Shown here: positions 1 to 5,310 of the stretch, in pieces | Numbering within the stretch: the stretch's first letter is position 1 | Layout: each line of letters starts with the position of its first letter | Origin: Bacillota bacterium | GTDB lineage: Bacteria > Bacillota > Clostridia > Lachnospirales > Cellulosilyticaceae | Direction of reading: 5' to 3' | DNA: 5,310 nucleotides | Assembly (NCBI GenBank): GCA_023415525.1 | Contig: JAEZKI010000390.1 | Location: 1-5,310, forward strand | The notes under the pieces: generated by a model | What the model was told of the DNA's origin: nothing | Database searches by the model: none | The model's input: the letters and a program-made list of their open reading frames with translations, nothing else | Translations under genes and position numbers: made by a program

Positions 1-751
1 GGATAAGGTCGTTTTATTTAATCAGCCATCAGAAGTGCTGATTAGGCGTTTTGCATGTAGCTATGAAGATCAGTGGTTTAATGAAAAGGGAGAACTTAAA
101 GAAGAAGCACTAGCCAATTTTTTGGAAAAAATTAATGTTTTTACAGATCCAACAGCTGAAATAGATAAAACGTTTAATGGGGTTTATTATAGTGCCTTTA
201 TGGAAAGTATTTTTAGAAATGTAGAAGTTTTTGACTCCCAGACAGGCTGTGTATTAGATTTACTTATGGGAAATGCAGGAAATGCTAAAAAAGGGGATGG
301 TAGCTTTTGCCTTGTAAAGGCAGATGGAAAACGTTTTTGTATCCCACAAGGGATAGTGGCAATAAATGCAGCAAGTTCCAATAAAGAGACTGTTAAAGAT
401 GTGATTGATTTTATGCTGCAGGAAAAGAATCAGCTGATTGATACAAAAGAAGGCTTCCCTACTTCAATGAGTGCCATGGAAAAATGGATAAGGGGAGAAA
501 CCACGAACAAAGATGCAGGTTATGGATGTGCCTATAGTATGTCAGAGTCGCTTTCTGTGGATTGGGGTTATGAAGAGGAACTACAAGCTTTTTATGAAGA
601 AGTGAAACAAATTGAAAAAGCTAAGCTAGAAGACAAAGTCCTTTTAGAGATGATTATAGAGGGAAGTAAGCCTTATTTTGCAGGTGAACAATCTGTAGAG
701 GAGGCAGTAAAGGGTATGAAATCTCAATTGGAGCTTTATAAACAAGAGTAA
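1..751 (+). repeat. Left copy of tandem gene duplication
   Basis: This stretch aligns base for base, without gaps, with 2306-3056. The first 45 nt (1-45) are identical to 2306-2350, and other identical runs of 25-30 nt occur, for example around 71-96 and 642-671. Between them the copies differ at many synonymous and non-synonymous sites. The repeat probably extends left beyond the window to the start of the gene, making it a direct repeat of a whole 2.3 kb gene. The short spacer with its purine-rich ribosome binding site is also loosely similar after both copies. Confidence 0.9.
2..751 (+). CDS. Extracellular solute-binding protein, C-terminal part (5' end outside window)
   Basis: This is the last 249 codons of a sugar-type ABC importer binding protein. 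The reading frame is open from the first complete codon (GAT at 2) to TAA at 749-751 and matches the C-terminal third of the complete neighbour (its residues 509-757) with no insertion or deletion. A GTG at 35 could be taken as a start, but it aligns with an internal valine of the neighbour and has no ribosome binding site, so the gene almost certainly begins upstream of the window. By-eye comparison gives about 75% amino-acid identity to the neighbour. Shared blocks include DQWFNEKGELKEEALA, LDLLMGNAG, KKGDGSF, GKRFCIP, GIVAINAAS, NQLIDTKEGFP and LLEMIIEGSKPYF. From the family, this part is expected to form much of the C-terminal lobe and hinge, acting outside the membrane. It ends 31 nt before the next gene with no terminator between them. 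The ligand is unknown. The missing upstream part presumably carries a lipoprotein signal like the neighbour's; this is inference. Confidence 0.88.
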   Translation, partial: DKVVLFNQPSEVLIRRFACSYEDQWFNEKGELKEEALANFLEKINVFTDPTAEIDKTFNGVYYSAFMESIFRNVEVFDSQTGCVLDLLMGNAGNAKKGDGSFCLVKADGKRFCIPQGIVAINAASSNKETVKDVIDFMLQEKNQLIDTKEGFPTSMSAMEKWIRGETTNKDAGYGCAYSMSESLSVDWGYEEELQAFYEEVKQIEKAKLEDKVLLEMIIEGSKPYFAGEQSVEEAVKGMKSQLELYKQE

Positions 752-776
752 ATTATTTTTTATCTTAAGTGAAAAG

Positions 777-782
777 AAAGGA
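777..782 (+). promoter_or_regulatory. Ribosome binding site of the complete binding-protein gene
   Basis: AAAGGA directly touches the ATG at 783, leaving no spacer, which is too close for normal initiation. The in-frame ATG at 795 is 12 nt away, rather long but workable, and gives a signal peptide MIKKGLIW without the extra MIIR. The site therefore favours 795 as the start, though a weaker GAAAAG at 771-776 could serve 783. Confidence 0.5.
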
Positions 783-3056
783 ATGATTATAAGGATGATA
801 AAGAAAGGATTAATTTGGCTGGTGGTAGGAAGTTTAGTACTCAGTAGTTTAGTAGGATGTGGAAAAGCAGGAATGACATCTGATAAAAAAGGAGAGAGTG
901 CTGCTAATAAAAAAACAGAGAATACTTCTAACAAAAATGTGGAAATGGGACGCTACATAGAACAAGAGGTTAGTATTGAGGGGCTATCTAAAGAGTATAA
1001 AACTTTTTTACTAAAAACAAAGGAAAATAAACTTCAAATCTATCAACAATTAGAAACGGGTATAGCTGCCTTTGAAGAGCAAGAGGACTTAAGTTGGAAA
1101 AAGATAGAACCAGAATGGTTACCAACCTTTAATGAAAAATATGGTTCAGAATGGCTTTCTTGTATGGCTTTAGATGATAAAGATCAACCTTACTTTGTGA
1201 GAGTAGGAGAGCCAATAGAAGGTGAAGAGGAAGCCACTTTGTCTGAGGATGATGGGAGTGCAAAAGAAGAGGAAAACACTATTCCAGAGAGTATAAGAAA
1301 TACAAGAACAACGGTTATTTCAATAAAGGAAGGTAAACTAGAGACTTGTCAGCTGAGAATTGAAGGAGAATTAGGGTATATTATTCCTGATAATATGGTG
1401 GTATTAGATGACAAGAATGTGGTGTTATATGGTCAGAATCAAGAACAAACCCACTATAGCTTAGAAACAGGTAAAGAAGTGGGAAAGTATGCAGGAAGCT
1501 ACGGGCATATGGCATACAATGGAGAGCAGCTCTATAGCATAAATACAGCAGAAAAGAATTTAGAAATTTATGATGCTAAAAAGGGTGAATTGGAAGAAGA
1601 AGTAGCTTGTAAGGATATTGAGGAAAGTGCCATACCTTTACTGAAAGAGGATAAGGGCCTTTATTTAGTCAGTAAGCAAGGAATTCTCTATTATGCAGGA
1701 GAAGGAGAGATTTGGGAAAAGCTAATTGAGAGTACAGGCTTTTCACTTAGCTTGCCTTCTTATGGACTAGAGGGTTGTGTAGAGAAGGATGGCCGTTTTG
1801 TAACCCTTATGTTAAATGATCAATATCAGTATTTAGTAAGACAGTATGTATTCTCTGAAACGACACCTACTTTACCCACAGTAGAATTAAGTGCTTATAG
1901 TCTAGAGGGAAATAAGTCGGTCCAAGAAGTCTTGATTGCTTATCAGCTTGCTCATCCAGAAGTACGTATTGAGCTACAGAGTGGTGTGAATGAAGAAAGT
2001 GGTATTACAAAAACAGATGCTATTAAAGCACTTAATACAGAAATATTAGCAGGAAAGGGACCAGACCTTCTTGTTTTAGATGGCTTGCCAATAGAAACTT
2101 ACATAGAAAAAGGTGCATTAAGTGATTTAAGCGGACTGAGTCAGTTAGATAACCTTTTCTCCTTTACCAAAAAATCTTTTATAAAAGAAGATAAGCTTTA
2201 TGCGGTACCTCTTCGCTTTACAGTGCCTACCTTATGGGGCAGAAAAAGCATTGTAGAGACTGCAGATAGTTTAAAGAAATTAGCACAGTATCAAGAAGCA
2301 CATAAGGATAAGGTCGTTTTATTTAATCAGCCATCAGAAGTGCTGATTAGACGTTTTGCATGTGGCTATGAAGACCAGTGGTTTAATGAAAAGGGAGAAC
2401 TCAAAGAAGAAGCATTGGCTCACTTTTTAGAGCAGGTTAATGTTTTTGTGAATCCTGCTGCGGAGTTAGATGAAGCTATGAATGGTGTTTCGCCTAATAG
2501 CTTTATGGATTATGTTTTTGGAGAAGTAGAGGTCTTTGACTCTCAAACGGCAAGTATATTAGATCTACTTATGGGGAATGCAGGAAAAGCTAAAAAAGGA
2601 GATGGCAGCTTTACCCTTATGAAGGAAGAGGGCAAACGTTTTTGTATTCCAAGTGGAATAGTGGCTATAAATGCAGCCAGCACTAATAAAGAGGCCATGG
2701 AAGAAATCATTGATTTTATGCTGCAAGAAAATAATCAGCTTATTGATACAAAAGAAGGCTTTCCTGCTTTAAAAAGTGCCATGGAAAAATGGATAAAGGG
2801 AGAAACAACAAATAAAGATGTAAGCTATGGCTTTGGACGTAGCATGACGGATACACTTTGTGTGGAATGGGGTTATGAAGAAGAGCTACAGGCCTTTTTG
2901 AAGGAAGTCAATCAAATCGAAGAAACTAAAATAGAAGATAAAGACCTTTTAGAGATGATTATAGAGGGAAGTAAACCTTATTTTACAGGTAAGCAATCTG
3001 TAGAAGAGGCAGTAAGTGGTATGAAAGATCAATTGGAGCTCTATAAACAAGAATAA
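783..3056 (+). CDS. Lipoprotein solute-binding protein with propeller-like N-terminal region (sugar-type ABC importer)
   Basis: The 757-residue product is probably the ligand-capturing subunit of the importer formed with the next two genes. Residues 5-26 form a lipoprotein signal: a KK n-region, a hydrophobic stretch and lipobox LVGC with the lipidated Cys at 26. A Ser/Thr/Lys/Asn-rich tether follows to about 54. Residues 70-360 contain recurring strand-turn blocks resembling beta-propeller blades (near 205-230, 241-275, 284-312 and 331-357), interrupted by an acidic linker at 142-166 rich in Glu and Asp. From about 366 to the end (about 390 residues, a normal size for the family) it reads as a type 1 solute-binding domain: a beta strand, a helix with AYQLAHPEVRIEL, then ILAGKGPDLLVLDGLP, IEKGALSDLSGL and KEDKLYAVPLRFTVPTLWG. 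Usual family members are about 400-450 residues, so the N-terminal region is an addition. ATG at 783 abuts the AAAGGA at 777-782; ATG at 795 (residue 5) is 12 nt from it and gives a cleaner signal peptide, so 795 may be the true start. Sugar or oligosaccharide is the likely ligand class; the exact ligand cannot be read. Confidence 0.9.
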   Translation: MIIRMIKKGLIWLVVGSLVLSSLVGCGKAGMTSDKKGESAANKKTENTSNKNVEMGRYIEQEVSIEGLSKEYKTFLLKTKENKLQIYQQLETGIAAFEEQEDLSWKKIEPEWLPTFNEKYGSEWLSCMALDDKDQPYFVRVGEPIEGEEEATLSEDDGSAKEEENTIPESIRNTRTTVISIKEGKLETCQLRIEGELGYIIPDNMVVLDDKNVVLYGQNQEQTHYSLETGKEVGKYAGSYGHMAYNGEQLYSINTAEKNLEIYDAKKGELEEEVACKDIEESAIPLLKEDKGLYLVSKQGILYYAGEGEIWEKLIESTGFSLSLPSYGLEGCVEKDGRFVTLMLNDQYQYLVRQYVFSETTPTLPTVELSAYSLEGNKSVQEVLIAYQLAHPEVRIELQSGVNEESGITKTDAIKALNTEILAGKGPDLLVLDGLPIETYIEKGALSDLSGLSQLDNLFSFTKKSFIKEDKLYAVPLRFTVPTLWGRKSIVETADSLKKLAQYQEAHKDKVVLFNQPSEVLIRRFACGYEDQWFNEKGELKEEALAHFLEQVNVFVNPAAELDEAMNGVSPNSFMDYVFGEVEVFDSQTASILDLLMGNAGKAKKGDGSFTLMKEEGKRFCIPSGIVAINAASTNKEAMEEIIDFMLQENNQLIDTKEGFPALKSAMEKWIKGETTNKDVSYGFGRSMTDTLCVEWGYEEELQAFLKEVNQIEETKIEDKDLLEMIIEGSKPYFTGKQSVEEAVSGMKDQLELYKQE
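2306..3056 (+). repeat. Right copy of tandem gene duplication (3' part)
   Basis: This is the partner of 1-751. It has equal length and the same stop position, with about 75% protein identity by hand count (61 differences in 249 residues). Differences are concentrated at 2433-2558 (21 of 42 codons changed) and 2820-2867 (10 of 16 codons changed), while the first 42 codons have only two changes. Confidence 0.9.
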
Positions 3057-3063
3057 TTTAAGA

Positions 3064-3068
3064 AAGGA
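3064..3068 (+). promoter_or_regulatory. Ribosome binding site of the first permease
   Basis: AAGGA within a purine-rich tract, seven nt before ATG at 3076. The spacing is normal and supports this start. Confidence 0.75.
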
Positions 3069-3075
3069 AAGAAAA

Positions 3076-3921
3076 ATGAGACAACTTAAAAAATGGAAGG
3101 GACTAATCTTTGTTTTACCAAGTTTAGTAGGGGTTTTAATTTTTTATATTATTCCTTTTTTTAAAAGCCTCGTGTATTGTTTTACCACAGGATTAGTGAA
3201 AAAGCATTTTGTAGGCTTGGCTAATTTTAAGACACTTTTTGAAAATAAGAATTATCATTTGGCTATGTATAATACGGTTTTTATTACAGGAATTGCCTTG
3301 CCTAGCCTATGTCTCCTTTCATTAGCTGTTACCTTAGTTATTGGAAAACAAATACAAAAACTAAAATGGGTTCAAGGTATTTTACTTATTCCTATGGCTT
3401 TGCCAGCGGCATCCTTGATGCTTGTCTGGCAAGACCTTTTTGCAGAAAAAGGCCTATTAAATGCTTTGGTAAATGGGCAGGTTAACTGGTTAGAAAGTGC
3501 CTATGCCCCTTGGATTATTATTTTTTTAATCGTTTGGAAGAACTTAGGCTATAATGTTTTACTATTAATGGGTTCCCTTTTAATGATGCCTAAAGAATAT
3601 GAAGAAGCAGCTCAGCTAGATGGGGGTAATGCTTTGAAAATTGCTTGGTATGTCAAGGTTCCTTATTTAATGCCTATGTTCTTTTTTACCTGTGTGATAT
3701 CCCTTTCCAACTGCTTTAAAATTTTTAGAGAAGTGTATTTATTGCAAGGTGATTACCCTCAAACGAACTTATATCTTTTACAGCATTTCATGAACAATCA
3801 TTTTACCAAGCTGAATTATGATTTATTAGCAACTGCTGCTTTTATGTTATATACTTTCCTCTTTATTATTATTTTCTTTTTAACGAGAGGTCAGCAGCAT
3901 TACATACAGGAAAATGTATAG
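3076..3921 (+). CDS. Sugar-type ABC transporter permease, MalF/UgpA-like
   Basis: This 281-residue integral membrane protein is one half of the importer channel. About six hydrophobic segments can be seen, near residues 10-32, 68-90, 98-119, 143-168, 198-214 and 252-270. The N-terminus (KKWKGLIFVLPSLVGVLIFYIIPF) is the classic start of the UgpA class, with an LPxLxGxxxFxxxP pattern. The EAA loop that docks the ATPase is intact: EAAQLDG at 177-183, followed nine residues later by VKVP (193-196), in the form expected for carbohydrate-uptake CUT1 permeases. Length is typical (about 280-300). The start is supported by AAGGA seven nt upstream. It lies 19 nt after the binding-protein gene and 9 nt before its partner permease, in the usual order binding protein, UgpA-like, UgpE-like. 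The substrate cannot be deduced from the permease. An intact EAA loop implies it does use an ATPase, which is not encoded in this window. Confidence 0.93.
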   Translation: MRQLKKWKGLIFVLPSLVGVLIFYIIPFFKSLVYCFTTGLVKKHFVGLANFKTLFENKNYHLAMYNTVFITGIALPSLCLLSLAVTLVIGKQIQKLKWVQGILLIPMALPAASLMLVWQDLFAEKGLLNALVNGQVNWLESAYAPWIIIFLIVWKNLGYNVLLLMGSLLMMPKEYEEAAQLDGGNALKIAWYVKVPYLMPMFFFTCVISLSNCFKIFREVYLLQGDYPQTNLYLLQHFMNNHFTKLNYDLLATAAFMLYTFLFIIIFFLTRGQQHYIQENV

Positions 3922-3925
3922 GAGG
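3920..3925 (+). promoter_or_regulatory. Ribosome binding site overlapping upstream stop codon (second permease)
   Basis: A full AGGAGG, five nt before ATG at 3931. Its first two bases are part of the TAG stop (3919-3921) of the preceding permease, so a terminating ribosome sits directly over the next initiation site. This suggests translational coupling and matched amounts of the two channel halves. Confidence 0.85.
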
Positions 3926-3930
3926 CACCC

Positions 3931-4767
3931 ATGAAAAAGATTAAAAAAGGAATCATCTATTTATGCCTAGGACTACTCCTATTCATTGCCTTATTTCCAG
4001 TTTTATATGTTTTTTTTCATTCTTTAAAGGGAGAAGAGCTTATAAGGGCTGTGTATACCACAGAAGTTCCTTTGTGGAATCGCATTTTTCCAAAACCCTT
4101 TTATGTAAATTTAGATCAATACTATCGTATTTTGTTTCGGACACCCCAATACCTTTATTATTTTTGGAATGCCTTACGGGTAGTGCTGCCTATTGTCCTC
4201 TTGCAAACATCTTTAGCTATCCTTGCAGCCTTTGGGTTTAGTAAATTAAAGTTTTGGGGGTCGGAAACCCTATTCTTTGTCTATATTATTATGATGCTGA
4301 TGCCCTTTCAAGTGACTTTAGTACCTAACTATATTGTGGTAAGTCAATTAAATCTAATCGATCACTATGCCAGTCTGATTTTACCAGGAGCCTTTGGCAC
4401 CTTTTCGGTGTTCTTTCTGAAGCAGTTTATGGAAGGAATTGATCAAAGCTTTATAGAAGAAGCACAGCTGCAGGGGGCTAATGATTGTCAGCTCTTATCT
4501 TATATTATGGTCCCTATGTGTAAGCCCATTATTGTATCAGCGATGGTTCTTGTATTTATTGATAACTGGAGTATGGTGGAACAACCCCTCATTTTTATTA
4601 AGAGTCCTGAAAAGATGCCGTTATCCGTTTATCTTGCCCATTTAGCCAGCAGTAATATTTCTATTGGCTTTGCCTGTAGTGTGCTCTATATGGTATTACC
4701 CCTTTTCCTTATGCTCTATGCGCAAGATGATTTGTCTGATGGTTTAAAAATATCTAGCTTAAAATAG
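3931..4767 (+). CDS. Sugar-type ABC transporter permease, MalG/UgpE-like
   Basis: This 278-residue membrane protein is the second half of the importer channel. Hydrophobic segments lie near residues 8-30, 77-103, 113-136, 145-165, 196-212 and 244-264. Family hallmarks of the UgpE/MalG class are visible: a LFPVLYVFFHSLK N-terminal segment, NLDQYYRILF, a WNALRVV region before the second helix, MMLMPFQVTLVPNYIV with the MxPxxxxxxP pattern, and LPGAFGTFSVFFLKQFM. The ATPase-docking EAA loop is EEAQLQG (176-182) followed by IMVP (192-195); the central Ala of EAA is Glu here, a mild departure. The C-terminus DGLKISSLK resembles the GLTAGAVKG-like ending of the family. The start is fixed by AGGAGG five nt upstream, which overlaps the stop codon of the preceding permease. 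It should pair with that permease to carry the ligand delivered by the lipoprotein. Substrate unknown. Confidence 0.93.
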   Translation: MKKIKKGIIYLCLGLLLFIALFPVLYVFFHSLKGEELIRAVYTTEVPLWNRIFPKPFYVNLDQYYRILFRTPQYLYYFWNALRVVLPIVLLQTSLAILAAFGFSKLKFWGSETLFFVYIIMMLMPFQVTLVPNYIVVSQLNLIDHYASLILPGAFGTFSVFFLKQFMEGIDQSFIEEAQLQGANDCQLLSYIMVPMCKPIIVSAMVLVFIDNWSMVEQPLIFIKSPEKMPLSVYLAHLASSNISIGFACSVLYMVLPLFLMLYAQDDLSDGLKISSLK

Positions 4768-4771
4768 GAGG
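4766..4771 (+). promoter_or_regulatory. Ribosome binding site overlapping upstream stop codon (adaptor gene)
   Basis: AGGAGG overlaps the TAG stop (4765-4767) of the second permease and lies five nt before ATG at 4777, the same geometry as the junction at 3919-3931. It ties translation of the adaptor to that of the importer permease. Confidence 0.85.
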
Positions 4772-4776
4772 ACTGC

Positions 4777-5310
4777 ATGGAAAATTTAAAAACAATGAAA
4801 CCAAAACTTATAAAGGGAATCCTTCTCTTTTTAGTCCTCATTTTTATTTGCACTGTGCTTTCTAGGAGCATTTATGAGTATCTCCTACCTACTGTTAGTA
4901 CCACAAAAGTAAAACGAGGAATTGTAGATGTAAAATACTTTGCAGAAGGAAAGATAGGCGTTGACGAGGAAGCCCTTAAAACAAGACAGGCCGTTCTAAT
5001 GCCAAGTATAGGTGGGCAGGTTGTAGAGGTCTATAAAGCAGAAGGAGAGTTGGTTCAAAAGGGAGAAGCCCTATGCAAAATTCAACAAGCGAATTATGAA
5101 GTAGGCCTAAAAAGCAAGGAATTAGACCTAGCAAAGATCACTTTTGAGAAGGAACGCTTAGCAGGAGAAATGGAAGGCCAGGAAGCAGAACAAAAACGTT
5201 TATTAGCAGCTTATACGGCCAAGGAAAAAGAACTCGCAGAGATCGATTCTTGTTCTGAAATAATGGACTTGGAGGAAGCTATAAAAAGTCAAGAGGCTCT
5301 AGTTCTGACC
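4777..5310 (+). CDS. Membrane-anchored adaptor (HlyD/MacA/YknX-like membrane fusion protein), N-terminal part
   Basis: The first 178 codons of a gene running off the right edge; no stop is reached. Residues 1-13 are Lys-rich, 14-29 form one membrane helix (GILLFLVLIFICTVLS), and the rest should lie outside the cell. After a beta segment (44-62) comes a lipoyl-like half-motif, VLMPSIGGQVVEV, then GELVQKGEALCKIQ (73-103). The Gly residues at 79-80, 90 and 96 are the conserved turns of the HlyD/RND adaptor family. From 104 on, the sequence is highly charged and helical with many Glu/Lys (KSKELDLAKITFEKERL), as in the first arm of the adaptor coiled-coil hairpin. Complete adaptors are usually 350-500 residues, so more than half is missing. 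In Gram-positives such proteins act with MacB/YknYZ-like ABC transporters, so an ATPase and an FtsX-like permease may follow; this is inference. The start is set by AGGAGG five nt upstream, overlapping the upstream permease stop. A C-terminal-anchored or unrelated secretion adaptor is less likely. Confidence 0.85.
   Translation, partial: MENLKTMKPKLIKGILLFLVLIFICTVLSRSIYEYLLPTVSTTKVKRGIVDVKYFAEGKIGVDEEALKTRQAVLMPSIGGQVVEVYKAEGELVQKGEALCKIQQANYEVGLKSKELDLAKITFEKERLAGEMEGQEAEQKRLLAAYTAKEKELAEIDSCSEIMDLEEAIKSQEALVLT

Noticed and set aside
35..37. GTG as the start of a short independent protein (35-751)
   Set aside because: The frame is open to the left edge, the preceding 11 codons match the paralogue exactly, and the GTG aligns with internal Val520 of the complete copy.
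187..381. Minus-strand open frame of 64 codons
   Set aside because: It lies wholly opposite the conserved binding-protein frame, has no ribosome binding site worth the name and no recognisable protein pattern; a shadow frame.
752..782. Possible terminator or promoter in the gap between the duplicated genes
   Set aside because: There is a T-rich run, but no inverted repeat before it and no convincing -35/-10 pair; it appears to be only a short spacer with a ribosome binding site.
644..934. Minus-strand open frame of 96 codons spanning the gap between the two binding-protein genes
   Set aside because: It covers the end of one real gene, the 31-nt gap and the signal peptide of the next. Its hydrophobic content is the antisense of A/T-rich coding DNA, and no gene features support it.
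4010..4017. Run of eight T in the second permease as a phase-variation tract
   Set aside because: It encodes part of an expected Phe-rich membrane helix (Val-Phe-Phe) in an A/T-rich genome; the length is modest and the frame is intact.
3963..4241. Plus-strand open frame of 92 codons within the second permease
   Set aside because: Out-of-frame shadow of a well-supported permease; Cys/Ser/Phe-rich composition without family resemblance.

Overview
The window looks like the inside of one plus-strand operon from an AT-rich Gram-positive bacterium, probably a clostridial Bacillota and perhaps from the Lachnospirales. The reasons are the A/T-rich third codon positions, strong AGGAGG-type ribosome binding sites, a Gram-positive style lipoprotein solute-binding protein, and the absence of an ATPase gene beside the importer genes. 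The genus assignment is inference from style only.

Layout, left to right: (1) the 3' part of a solute-binding protein gene whose start lies before the window (2-751). (2) A complete paralogue of it (783-3056), encoding a lipoprotein with an N-terminal region that looks like beta-propeller blades, followed by a type 1 extracellular solute-binding domain. (3) and (4) Two inner-membrane permeases of the carbohydrate-uptake (CUT1, MalF/MalG or UgpA/UgpE-like) type (3076-3921 and 3931-4767). (5) The 5' part of a gene for a membrane-anchored adaptor (membrane fusion) protein with a lipoyl-like domain and the start of a coiled-coil hairpin (4777-5310, running off the right edge). Gaps between genes are 31, 19, 9 and 9 nt. 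No terminator or promoter is visible, so all five genes are probably co-transcribed.

Functionally, genes 2-4 make an importer without its ATP-binding subunit: a lipid-anchored binding protein delivers a ligand, probably a sugar or oligosaccharide, to a heterodimeric channel. Gene 1 supplies a second, divergent binding protein. The ATPase may be encoded elsewhere (a shared MsmX-like subunit is common in Firmicutes) or outside the window. The fifth gene belongs to a different transport class, since adaptors of this kind work with MacB/YknYZ-like ABC exporters or related machines. Its close coupling to the last importer gene is the least expected part of the region.

The main points of interest are the tandem duplication of the binding protein with strongly uneven divergence, the propeller-like N-terminal half of the binding protein, the import-plus-adaptor layout, and the same stop-codon/Shine-Dalgarno overlap used at two successive junctions.
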